Translations under genes and position numbers: made by a program
In this document: in pieces, positions 25,635-33,353 of the stretch
Layout of the letters: each line of letters opens with the position of its first letter
Numbering within the stretch: position 1 is the stretch's first letter
The notes under the pieces: generated by a model
Database searches by the model: none
What the model was told of the DNA's origin: nothing
The model's input: the letters and a program-made list of their open reading frames with translations, nothing else
From: Chitinophaga nivalis
GTDB lineage: Bacteria; Bacteroidota; Bacteroidia; Chitinophagales; Chitinophagaceae
NCBI RefSeq assembly: GCF_025989125.1
Contig: NZ_JAPDNR010000001.1
Coordinates: forward strand, 4,824,087-4,888,086
Direction of reading: 5' to 3'
DNA: 64,000 bases

Positions 25635-26714
25635 TTATACTTCAATGAGGCGGATGGTTTCACTGGTAGCTGCAAATGCCTGCAGGAGCCTGTCGGCATG
25701 GGTGTCTGTAATAAACACCTGGCCATAGGTATCGCCGGTTACCAGGGTAATCAGCCGGTTCACGCGGTCCTGATCCAGCTTTTCGAAGATATCGTCCAGT
25801 AGTAACAGGGGAGGGAATTGTTTGTGCTGGCGGATCACTTCAAACTGAGCGAGTTTCAGGGCAAATAAAAAGCTTTTGCGCTGGCCCTGGGAGGCGCTGG
25901 TTTTCATGAGATGATCGTCCAGCAGGAAGAGCAGGTCGTCACGATGGATGCCCGCAGTAGTGCGCTGTACCTGCATGTCTTTGAAGCGTGCCTGCTGCAG
26001 CTGGGCTGCAAAGTCGGCCTCCTGCAAGGTACACTGGTACCGGATATTTACCACTTCATGCCGGCCGGCAATGTAATCATACAGTTGCTGTACCTGCGGA
26101 ATGAATGTTGTCAGGAAATGTTGCCGGGTCTGGAATACGGGCGTACCGTGCCTGACCAGCTGCAGGTCAAAAACATCCAGCAAATGATCCGGGTTCTGGC
26201 CGGCGGTGGGCATGTTTTTCAGCAGCGTATTGCGTTGCAGTAATATTTTCTGATAGGTGATGAGGTGTTCCAGGTAGTCGGGGTAGAGCTGCGACAGGAG
26301 GGTATCCAGCCATTTACGGCGTTCTTCGCTGCCACCCAGGATAATGTCGGCATCATCGGGCGCTATCATTACGGCCGGGAACTGGCCGATATGCCGGGAG
26401 AAGCGGTCATATTTTTCTTCATTCAGGGAGATCTCCTTTTTCCCGTCTTTGACGGTACATATAATTTTTTCGGATTGCCCGTTGCGGGTGATATCGCCTT
26501 CGAGCCGGAAGCCATTGGTCTGGTATTGGGTATTCTGACTTTCGGAGCTGGTAAAATAACTACGGGTAAAACAAAGGTAATAGATGGCGTCGAGGAGGTT
26601 GGTTTTACCGGCGCCGTTGCGGCCGGTAATGCCAATCACCCTTTTATCGAAGAGAAATTGTTGCTGACGGTAGTTTTTAAACTGAACGAGCGATATTTTT
26701 TTAAGATGCAACAA
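25635..26714 (-). CDS. recF: DNA replication and repair protein RecF
   Basis: 359 residues. Walker A is GRNGAGKT at 31-38 after the start KKISLVQFKNYRQQQFLF. The ABC signature is seen in TSASQGQRKSFLFALKLAQ, and Walker B in PPLLLLDDIFEKLDQDR, with the D-loop. RecF binds gapped DNA and helps to load RecA with RecO and RecR. The promoter box is at 26745-26752, divergent from pdhA. Confidence 0.95.
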   Translation of the reverse strand: MLHLKKISLVQFKNYRQQQFLFDKRVIGITGRNGAGKTNLLDAIYYLCFTRSYFTSSESQNTQYQTNGFRLEGDITRNGQSEKIICTVKDGKKEISLNEEKYDRFSRHIGQFPAVMIAPDDADIILGGSEERRKWLDTLLSQLYPDYLEHLITYQKILLQRNTLLKNMPTAGQNPDHLLDVFDLQLVRHGTPVFQTRQHFLTTFIPQVQQLYDYIAGRHEVVNIRYQCTLQEADFAAQLQQARFKDMQVQRTTAGIHRDDLLFLLDDHLMKTSASQGQRKSFLFALKLAQFEVIRQHKQFPPLLLLDDIFEKLDQDRVNRLITLVTGDTYGQVFITDTHADRLLQAFAATSETIRLIEV

Positions 26715-26744
26715 AGAAAAAAATTATGCGTTAAAAATAATATG

Positions 26745-26752
26745 CAAAAATA
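26745..26752 (-). promoter_or_regulatory. Candidate -7 promoter box TATTTTTG for recF
   Basis: An exact TAnnTTTG match on the minus strand, 30 bases before the recF ATG. Confidence 0.45.
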
Positions 26753-26898
26753 ACCGGATTTATAACTGTTAAAAAACCGTATTCCCCGGCGGTTCCCCGG
26801 CAATTGACTGCAATTAAATGCAAAACTGTTTGAAATTGATGAAATTGCATAATTTAATGGGAATTAGAATTCATATTTATATTTTACGATTTTCCTGT

Positions 26899-26906
26899 TA
26901 TATTTG
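26899..26906 (+). promoter_or_regulatory. Candidate -7 promoter box TATATTTG for pdhA
   Basis: An exact match that overlaps the TTG (26904) opening the longest pdhA frame, so that TTG cannot lie well inside the transcript. It points to GTG at 26925 as the start. Confidence 0.55.
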
Positions 26907-26924
26907 CGAACAAATTTAGAAAGA

Positions 26925-27935
26925 GTGCAAACTAAAACAGACGTGAAGACGAAATTCACCAAAGAGACATATCTGTACTGGTATGAATTGATGCTTTTGC
27001 TGCGCCGCTTTGAAGAAAAGACAGGCCAATTGTACGGTATGCAGAAAATTCGTGGCTTTTGTCATTTGTACATAGGTCAGGAGGCAATTGCTGCAGGTGC
27101 AATGACAGCGACCAAGCCGGAGGACAAGTTCATTACTGCGTATCGCGACCACGCGTTGGCGATTGCAAAAGGTATTTCTGCTAAGGCTTGTATGGCGGAA
27201 CTGTATGGTAAAGCGACGGGTTGTTCAAAAGGAAAGGGAGGCAGTATGCACTTTTTCTCCAAAGAACATGGGTTCTTCGGAGGACATGGTATTGTGGGTG
27301 CTCAGATAGGAACCGGTGCTGGTCTGGCATTGGCTGAGCAGTACAGAGGAACCGACAACGTAGTATTATGTTTCTTCGGAGACGGTGCTGCGCGTCAGGG
27401 GATGCTGCATGAAACTTTCAACATGGCGATGACCTGGAAACTGCCGGTTATTTTCATTTGCGAAAACAACATGTACGCCATGGGTACTTCAGTAGAACGT
27501 ACCTCCAATGTATTGGATATCTATAAACTGGCAGACGCGTACGAAATGCCGGCTGACTCCATCGACGGTATGAGCTGCGAAGCTGTACACGACGGCGTGG
27601 ACAGAGCGGTAAAACGTGCCCGCGAGGCAGGTGGTCCTACCTTGTTGGAAATCAAAACCTACCGTTATCGTGGCCACTCTATGAGTGATCCTGCGAAATA
27701 CCGTACCAAGGAAGAACTGGAAGAGTATAAAGAAAAAGATCCGATCAATGAAGTATTGAAAGTGATCAAGAAAAATAAATGGGCTACCGAACAGGAAATT
27801 GAAGCCATCAACGAACGTGTGAAGATCGAAGTGGAAGAATGTGTTACTTTCGCGGAAGAATCTCCATGGCCTTCTGATGACGAACTGTTGAAAGACGTGT
27901 ACGTTCAGGAAGACTATCCGTTCATTGTTGACTAA
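26925..27935 (+). CDS. pdhA: Pyruvate dehydrogenase E1 component, alpha subunit
   Basis: 336 residues from the GTG at 26925 (start MQTKTDVKTKF); a GTG at 26943 is the alternative. No ATG lies in frame before the conserved FTKETYLYWYELMLLLRRFEEK. Motifs: KIRGFCHLYIGQEAIAAGA, MHFFSKEHGFFGGHGIVG, and the thiamine-diphosphate fold GDGAARQGMLHETFNMA ending in ENN. The phosphorylation-loop region YRYRGHSMSDPAKYR is present. With the beta subunit (not in the window) it decarboxylates pyruvate for acetyl-CoA. Here it sits between recF and the TPR-ribH genes. Confidence 0.94.
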   Translation: MQTKTDVKTKFTKETYLYWYELMLLLRRFEEKTGQLYGMQKIRGFCHLYIGQEAIAAGAMTATKPEDKFITAYRDHALAIAKGISAKACMAELYGKATGCSKGKGGSMHFFSKEHGFFGGHGIVGAQIGTGAGLALAEQYRGTDNVVLCFFGDGAARQGMLHETFNMAMTWKLPVIFICENNMYAMGTSVERTSNVLDIYKLADAYEMPADSIDGMSCEAVHDGVDRAVKRAREAGGPTLLEIKTYRYRGHSMSDPAKYRTKEELEEYKEKDPINEVLKVIKKNKWATEQEIEAINERVKIEVEECVTFAEESPWPSDDELLKDVYVQEDYPFIVD

Positions 27936-27947
27936 AGCGTTTAGCCG

Positions 27948-28012
27948 TTAGCTGTTAGCTTTTGGTGGTTTGTAATACATCATTGCACAAACTGCCAGAA
28001 GCTAACAGCTAA
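27948..28012. repeat. Long intergenic inverted repeat built on GTTAGCT units
   Basis: The left arm 27948-27965 and right arm 27995-28012 are complementary over 18 bases with one G-T wobble. The left side is made of 7-base units (TTAGCCG, TTAGCTG, TTAGCTT from 27941). It may terminate pdhA, but no T-tract follows, so it looks more like a REP-type palindromic repeat. Confidence 0.6.
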
Positions 28013-28066
28013 TGGTATATTGTTGATACCTATTAAATAACCAAGCAACTACAATTACTGATTAAA

Positions 28067-28765
28067 ATGGCAGAAACAAAAGATAAAGCCACCACACCGC
28101 AACCTGCAACTAATTTTGATCTGGAAACGTCTATGCACAGAGCAGAAGACTTTTTCGCCAGGAATAAGAATGTTATCACTATTGCACTGGTGGCAGTAGT
28201 AGTTGTTGTAGGTGGTTTCTTCGCCTATAACCGTTTTGTAAAACAGCCGAATGAAAACAAAGCACAGGAAATGGTTTTCCATGCGCAGAACTACTTCGCG
28301 GTAGATTCATTCAAACTGGCACTGAACGGCGATGGTAATAACTATGGATTCTTACAGGTGGTAAACAAATACGGTGGTACCAAAGCTGGTAACCTGGCTA
28401 AATACAGCGCCGGTGTATGTTACATCCGTCTGGGAGAATACCAGAAAGGTATCGATATGCTGAAAGACTTCTCCTCTGATGACCTGCTGTTGCAACCAAC
28501 CGCGTATGGTTTGTCCGGAGATGCCTACATGGAACTGAATAAAGTGAACGAAGGCATTGAAGCTTACAAAAAAGCCGGTCACTATAACGATAACGAACTG
28601 ACTGCTCCCGTGTACCTGTTCCGTGCAGGACTGGCCCTGGAAAAAGCGGGTAAAGCACAGGATGCGGTAGTTATCTATAAAGAAATCAAAGAAAAATTCC
28701 CTCTCTCCAACGAAGGCCGTGAAATGGACAAGTACCTGGCGAGACTGGGAGATGTGAAAAATTAA
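28067..28765 (+). CDS. Membrane-anchored TPR protein (YfgM-like)
   Basis: 232 residues. A charged cytoplasmic head with MHRAEDFFARNK precedes one membrane helix (about 43-61, VITIALVAVVVVVGGFFAY). Tetratricopeptide repeats follow (GTKAGNLAKYSAGVCYIRLGEYQKGIDML, QPTAYGLSGDAYMELNKVNEGIEAYKKAG, VYLFRAGLALEKAGKAQDAV). This is the layout of YfgM, an accessory of the SecYEG/PpiD chaperone network. The ribH gene follows, a pairing common in Bacteroidota. Confidence 0.85.
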   Translation: MAETKDKATTPQPATNFDLETSMHRAEDFFARNKNVITIALVAVVVVVGGFFAYNRFVKQPNENKAQEMVFHAQNYFAVDSFKLALNGDGNNYGFLQVVNKYGGTKAGNLAKYSAGVCYIRLGEYQKGIDMLKDFSSDDLLLQPTAYGLSGDAYMELNKVNEGIEAYKKAGHYNDNELTAPVYLFRAGLALEKAGKAQDAVVIYKEIKEKFPLSNEGREMDKYLARLGDVKN

Positions 28766-28781
28766 TCACGAATCAGGCAGT

Positions 28782-28829
28782 AAGCATTACGGATGATTCA
28801 ACGGTTAGCGATGAGCGTTCGTAATGCTT
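28782..28829. repeat. Inverted repeat in the TPR-ribH spacer
   Basis: AAGCATTACG (28782-28791) and CGTAATGCTT (28820-28829) are exact complements around a 28-base loop that itself holds GGTTAGCG. No T-tract follows. It is one of three palindromic spacers in a row. Confidence 0.5.
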
Positions 28830-28858
28830 GATGACTGGTGATGTTTTAATCCGAAACT

Positions 28859-29359
28859 ATGTCTGAGCACAATAAAAGCTTATTAAATGATGCTGGCATT
28901 CTCAACCTGGAGGATGCCAGTGTTGTTATGGTATATACAGAATGGAATGATACCATCGTCAACGAACTGGTAGCCGGCTCCGAAAAAGCCCTTGCACAAT
29001 ATAAAGTCACCAGGTCCAATAAAATAATTGTACCCGGTGCATTTGAATTACCATTTGCCTGTAAGCAATACTGGGAAGCCACCAAAGGCACCGGAAAACA
29101 GCCTGGCGCTATTATTGCTTTCGGTTGTGTGATCCGCGGAGAAACCCCGCATTTTGATTATGTATGTAAAGCCGTAACAGAAGGTATCCTGCAATTGAAC
29201 CTGGAGCTGCCTGTTCCTGTTATATTTGGTATTCTTACAGTAGACAACGAACAACAAGCACTTGACCGGCTTGGCGGTGCACACGGTCATAAAGGAGAAG
29301 AAGCTGCTATTACAGCCCTTAAAATGATTGCACTGCAAAGAAGCCTGGCCGGTCGCTAA
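28859..29359 (+). CDS. ribH: 6,7-dimethyl-8-ribityllumazine synthase
   Basis: 166 residues. Conserved VVMVYTEWNDTIVNELVAGSE, VPGAFELPFACKQ and the catalytic GCVIRGETPHFDYVC with His98. It condenses 5-amino-6-ribitylaminouracil with dihydroxybutanone phosphate, the last step before riboflavin synthase, usually as an icosahedral or pentameric assembly. Other rib genes are not in the window. Confidence 0.96.
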   Translation: MSEHNKSLLNDAGILNLEDASVVMVYTEWNDTIVNELVAGSEKALAQYKVTRSNKIIVPGAFELPFACKQYWEATKGTGKQPGAIIAFGCVIRGETPHFDYVCKAVTEGILQLNLELPVPVIFGILTVDNEQQALDRLGGAHGHKGEEAAITALKMIALQRSLAGR

Positions 29360-29472
29360 AGGAAGAACCGATAGAGCTATAAGCTATGGATGTAGCGGGA
29401 ATGGTGTTTAGTGTAAAGTATAAAGCCGGTATCCACTCCAATAGCTTCGTGCTTTGAGCTAAAACGATTAAG

Positions 29473-30192
29473 ATGAATGTACAGTTATTTATACCGTGTT
29501 TTGTAGACCAGTTGTTTCCCGAAACAGCCTTCAACATGGTAAAAGTGTTGGAGAAGCTGGGATGTAATGTAATGTATAATACAGAACAAACCTGTTGCGG
29601 ACAACCAGCCTACAATGCAGGTTATCAGGATGAATGTCGCAGTGTAGCCACGAAATTTGTAAAAGATTTTAAAACACTGGATTATATTGTTGCTCCCAGT
29701 GGGTCATGTACCGGGTTTGTGCGCAATTATTACAGCAAATTGTTTGATAACTCCGCTGCACATAATGATGTGAAACAACTCAAAAGAAACCTTTACGAGT
29801 TTACCGAATTTCTGACAGATGTGTTGCATGTAACAGATCTGGGCGCTACCCTCAATGGCGTAGGTACCTATCATGATGCCTGCGGCGCACTGCGCGAATG
29901 CGGTATCAAGACAGGCCCCCGGAAACTGCTGGAAAAAGTAAAGGGACTGGAAATAAAGGAAATGAATGACTGCGAAGTATGTTGTGGCTTCGGAGGTACC
30001 TTCTCCGTTAAGTTTGAACCTATCTCCATGGGAATGGGCGAGCAGAAAGTAACCAATGCTGTCAACAGCGGCGCAGACTATCTCATCTCTACAGATCTTT
30101 CTTGTCTGATGCACCTGGATGGTTATATCCGTAAACACGGCACGCAGATTAAAGTGATGCACATCGCAGATGTACTGGCCAGTGGCTGGTAA
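29473..30192 (+). CDS. (Fe-S)-binding protein, LutA/YkgE-like
   Basis: 239 residues. Two CCG domains: the first with QTCCGQPAYNAGY (Cys41-Cys42) and the second with YHDACGALRECG and NDCEVCCGFGGTFSVKF. The start MNVQLFIPCFVDQLFPE is that of LutA, the subunit of the LutABC lactate-oxidising complex that carries an iron-sulfur or heterodisulfide-reductase-type site. No lutB or lutC genes are adjacent; the next gene encodes an EVE protein. It could serve another redox complex. Confidence 0.88.
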   Translation: MNVQLFIPCFVDQLFPETAFNMVKVLEKLGCNVMYNTEQTCCGQPAYNAGYQDECRSVATKFVKDFKTLDYIVAPSGSCTGFVRNYYSKLFDNSAAHNDVKQLKRNLYEFTEFLTDVLHVTDLGATLNGVGTYHDACGALRECGIKTGPRKLLEKVKGLEIKEMNDCEVCCGFGGTFSVKFEPISMGMGEQKVTNAVNSGADYLISTDLSCLMHLDGYIRKHGTQIKVMHIADVLASGW

Positions 30193-30283
30193 GTGACTGC
30201 CGCTATAATTTTTTGATCCGGCAATGGCCGTGCGTCAGCGCTGCCCGGGATACAAAAGATTTTCAAATCTCAAAATTTCAAAC

Positions 30284-30694
30284 ATGAATTACTGGCTGGT
30301 GAAATCCGAACCATTTAAATATTCCTGGGAACAGTTTGTAAAAGATAAAGTGACCTTCTGGGATGGGGTACGCAACTACCAGGCGCGCAATAATCTCCGG
30401 GGCATGAAGAAAGGCGACCAGGTGCTGTTTTACCACAGCAATGAAGGCATGGAAATCGTAGGCCTGGCCACCGTTGCCAAAGAAGCCTATCAGGACCCTA
30501 CCACACCGGATCCTAACTGGGTAGTAGTGGATCTGAAACCTTTGAAGCCTTTCAAACAGCCGGTTACCCTGGCACAGATGAAAGCAGAAAAACAGTTGGC
30601 GAATCTCTCGCTGATCCGTCAGGGACGCTTGTCTGTGTGCAATGTAACACCCGAAGAATTTGAGGTGATTATGGAAATGGGAAAGATGAAATAA
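30284..30694 (+). CDS. EVE domain protein
   Basis: 136 residues from the ATG at 30284 (MNYWLVKSEPFKYSW); a longer frame to 30224 would add a non-homologous head. The PUA-like EVE fold is recognised by WLVKSEP, VTFWDGVRNYQARNNLRGMKKGDQVLFYHS and GLATVAKEAYQDPT. EVE domains bind modified bases in DNA or RNA. Here it is a single-domain housekeeping-type protein, and no restriction genes are near. Confidence 0.92.
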   Translation: MNYWLVKSEPFKYSWEQFVKDKVTFWDGVRNYQARNNLRGMKKGDQVLFYHSNEGMEIVGLATVAKEAYQDPTTPDPNWVVVDLKPLKPFKQPVTLAQMKAEKQLANLSLIRQGRLSVCNVTPEEFEVIMEMGKMK

Positions 30695-30718
30695 TTATTC
30701 CTGCTTTTAACTTATACT

Positions 30719-30786
30719 TACGCATTATACAGGGGATATAGGGAGATAAAAAAATCATCTTCCGGTTATCTTCCGTATAATGCGTA
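30719..30786. repeat. Long hairpin in the EVE-sirtuin spacer
   Basis: TACGCATTATAC (30719-30730) and GTATAATGCGTA (30775-30786) are exact complements around 44 bases, within which GGAGATA and TATCTTCC nearly pair. Weak T content follows. It may terminate the EVE transcript or be part of the 5' leader of the sirtuin gene. Confidence 0.5.
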
Positions 30787-30828
30787 CTACTTTAATAACA
30801 ATACCAGACTCCAAAAAAAGTTAATCAG

Positions 30829-31512
30829 ATGAAACCAATATTAGTCGTGCTCACCGGCGCCGGTATCAGTGCAGAAAGTGGGTTGCGTACCTTCCGGGAT
30901 TCCGATGGACTGTGGGAAGGATATGATGTATACGAAGTGGCCAGTCCGCAGGGATGGCAGAGAAACCCCGGCCTGGTGCAGGATTTTTACAACAGCCGCC
31001 GCAGGGATGTGAAAGCTGCAGCACCCAATGCCGCACACACCGGCCTGGCGAAGCTGGAAGAACAATATGATGTGCGCATCATTACCCAAAACATCGACGA
31101 CCTGCATGAACGCGGGGGCTCCAGTCATGTGATACACTTGCACGGAGAGATTTTTAAAATGCGCAGTGTAAAAAACGAACGGGTTATCTACGACATACAG
31201 GAGGATATTAACATGGGGGATCTGGCTGCAGACGGCGGACAACTGCGGCCGCATATTGTGTGGTTCGGGGAGGCCGTGCCCATGATTGAAACGGCGTTGA
31301 AAGAAGTTAGAAAAGCAGATGTGTTTGTGGTGATTGGTACTTCCCTGCAGGTATATCCGGCAGCGAATCTGGTGCAGTATGTAAAGCCCGGCGCGTCGAT
31401 GTTTATCATTGACCGGAAAATACCGGATATCACGGCGGAAGGTACATTACATTGTATTGAAAAACCGGCGACGGAAGGAGTAGCTGAATTGTTGTCGCTG
31501 CTGTTGAAATAA
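30829..31512 (+). CDS. Sir2-family NAD-dependent deacylase (CobB-like)
   Basis: 227 residues. NAD motifs GAGISAESGLRTFRDSDGLWE and TQNIDDLHERGG, catalytic His105 in HLHGE, and RPHIVWFGEAVP. The class III signature Tyr54/Arg57 (FYNSRRR) that recognises succinyl- and malonyl-lysine is kept. All four zinc-binding cysteines of the usual CxxC pairs are missing; the region reads FKMRSVKNERVIYDIQ, and the only Cys is near the C-terminus. It removes acyl groups from lysine with NAD. Confidence 0.93.
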   Translation: MKPILVVLTGAGISAESGLRTFRDSDGLWEGYDVYEVASPQGWQRNPGLVQDFYNSRRRDVKAAAPNAAHTGLAKLEEQYDVRIITQNIDDLHERGGSSHVIHLHGEIFKMRSVKNERVIYDIQEDINMGDLAADGGQLRPHIVWFGEAVPMIETALKEVRKADVFVVIGTSLQVYPAANLVQYVKPGASMFIIDRKIPDITAEGTLHCIEKPATEGVAELLSLLLK

Positions 31513-31514
31513 AT

Positions 31515-31544
31515 AAAAAAACCTCCCTGTTACAACAGGGAGGT
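31515..31544 (-). terminator. Terminator for the saccharopine-dehydrogenase-like gene
   Basis: ACCTCCCTGT (31521-31530), loop TACA, ACAGGGAGGT (31535-31544). On the minus strand it is followed by six Ts, and it lies 59 bases past that gene's stop. It may also stop sirtuin transcription from the other side, without a T-tract. Confidence 0.8.
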
Positions 31545-31602
31545 ATCACAAAGCCTTCTCTCCGACGAGTTCTTCACAGGAAAACTAATGTCTTGCAACT
31601 GC

Positions 31603-32928
31603 TTACTCAAAGCTCTCTTCGAATCTGATATCGTATTCTTCCAGTTCTTTTAATACCGGGTTATAGATTTCCGGCATTACTGGTATTTGCAGTCCCGTAA
31701 GGGTAACTTTATCCTGTAGTATCAATTTGGCCATAATACCCAGTGGAAGACCTACCGTTTTGGCCATGGCGGTACGTATATTATCTTCTCCCAGTGTGAT
31801 CATGTAGCTATGCATCCGGGTGGCCATGTTGCGTCTTTCAAACTCAATTTCATGCATCATGACAATCATGTCTTTATCGGCCGGTTCCATCTTCAGTTTG
31901 TTTTCAACCAGGAACTGCAGGATGGTAGCATTGGTTTGCTCTCCTAAATTTATAACATCTGTGCTTAATAACCCCAGAAATTTCAGCTGCCGGATCACTT
32001 TTGACTTTACGCTTACACCAAGGGCCAGGGCGAGCTGTTCTTCGGTGGTGTTTTCCGTACCGGCCTCCAGCTGTTGGGTAGCCCACTGATGGAAGGTCAG
32101 CTGTTCTGTTTGTATTTTATGGGTGTCGTTGGTGAGGCCCAGTTTTATCAGGGCATTCCAGCCTTCGCAAAAGTCCGGGAAGCGGAGGGTAGCCCGCATG
32201 AAGGTGGCAATATCTTCCAGCTTATAGGCGGCCATATAGCCCAGCGAATCGCGGTTGGGATAGTAGGCCAGTTTGCCCAGGCCAGGCACCTGTATGGTTT
32301 TGGAATGATCGAATAATTGTTCGTACTGCAGTTCCTTTACTTTCCCTTTTTCTCTGTAGGTAGCGCCCGAACTACCTGCCAGTACTATATTGCGGGCATT
32401 CCACGATACTTTATACTGCCAGGGATTATCAATGCTGTCGGGGGCTATCAGGCCGCCGCAGTAGGATTTGAAAGAGAAGATCTGGCCGCCTTTTTTCTCG
32501 ATGGAATGAATGAGTTTCATGGCCGACATATGGTCGATACCGGGATCGAGCCCCATTTCATACATAAAGAGCAGGCCGGCTTTTTCAATGTCAGCTTGCA
32601 GTTTACGCACTTCCGGATCAATATAGGAGGCGGTAAGCAGGTTTTTGTTGAATTGCAGACAGTCTTTCGCAACAATAATATGTAAATGGGGAGGGAGGAG
32701 GGAAATCACCAGGTCTGTTTCGGTGAATAGTTGCTGCCGGGCAGCCTGATCTTTGATGTCCAGTGCAACGGGTGTTGCATAATACGATTTTCCGATCTTT
32801 GATTTAATGAGTATCAGATCATGATCTGCCACCGTTATATGCCACTTTTGTCTTGGAGCGTTTGCCAGCAGATAATCTATCAGACTGGTGGCCGACTTTC
32901 CGGCGCCAAACAACAGTATATTCTTCAT
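31603..32928 (-). CDS. Saccharopine dehydrogenase-like protein
   Basis: 441 residues. A Rossmann start KNILLFGAGKSATSLIDYLL binds NAD(P). LVISLLPPHLHIIVAKDCLQ and FMYEMGLDPGIDHMSAMKLI, with SFKSYCGGLIAPDSIDNPW, follow the saccharopine reductase (LYS9-like) pattern. The family catalyses the step between alpha-aminoadipate semialdehyde and saccharopine in lysine metabolism; in bacteria some members act on carboxy-polyamines instead, and this cannot be decided here. Monocistronic with its own terminator. Confidence 0.85.
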   Translation of the reverse strand: MKNILLFGAGKSATSLIDYLLANAPRQKWHITVADHDLILIKSKIGKSYYATPVALDIKDQAARQQLFTETDLVISLLPPHLHIIVAKDCLQFNKNLLTASYIDPEVRKLQADIEKAGLLFMYEMGLDPGIDHMSAMKLIHSIEKKGGQIFSFKSYCGGLIAPDSIDNPWQYKVSWNARNIVLAGSSGATYREKGKVKELQYEQLFDHSKTIQVPGLGKLAYYPNRDSLGYMAAYKLEDIATFMRATLRFPDFCEGWNALIKLGLTNDTHKIQTEQLTFHQWATQQLEAGTENTTEEQLALALGVSVKSKVIRQLKFLGLLSTDVINLGEQTNATILQFLVENKLKMEPADKDMIVMMHEIEFERRNMATRMHSYMITLGEDNIRTAMAKTVGLPLGIMAKLILQDKVTLTGLQIPVMPEIYNPVLKELEEYDIRFEESFE

Positions 32929-33353
32929 AGTATGCTTTGGAAAAGTGGTTAAGATTCTGGGAAATAACAGCTTCTAAGATATTTATGTTCGAAATTTCAC
33001 CCCCATTTGGATTTCTTCGGACACTATATATATTTTCCGTTGCTCCCATGCATTGATTTCCAGCGTGTTAAAAACAAATACTTTGCCAATATTTATTTTC
33101 TAATATATTATTGAATCCGCACATATTGCAGATAAAATAAAAATAGTGATGATAATATTATAACGCAGGAAGCAGATAAATGGTTGTTCTTCATTTAAAA
33201 TATTAATCATATATCGATCCTGCTATATAAACGATTATCCCTATGGCCTTTTTTATTCACATTTATTGATTTTTAGGCCGGAATAAGGCCCGAAATGGCT
33301 ATATTTGCCCCTATCTGTTTTGAGCAGAAAAAACTGTAAATCAACACACAAAA
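32929..33353. other. AT-rich divergent spacer upstream of gyrA
   Basis: 425 bases, strongly AT-rich (several TAATATATTA-like stretches around 33100-33220), with no credible open frame. It holds the gyrA -7 box at 33300-33307 and, by position, the promoter of the divergent saccharopine-dehydrogenase-like gene, for which no exact box was found. Confidence 0.6.
33300..33307 (+). promoter_or_regulatory. Candidate -7 promoter box TATATTTG for gyrA
   Basis: An exact TAnnTTTG match, 47 bases before the gyrA ATG. No TTG lies at the usual -33 distance. Confidence 0.5.

Noticed and set aside
32929..33353. AT-rich spacer as a possible replication origin
   Set aside because: No cluster of DnaA boxes (TTATCCACA-like) was seen and dnaA is not present; promoter sequence explains it.
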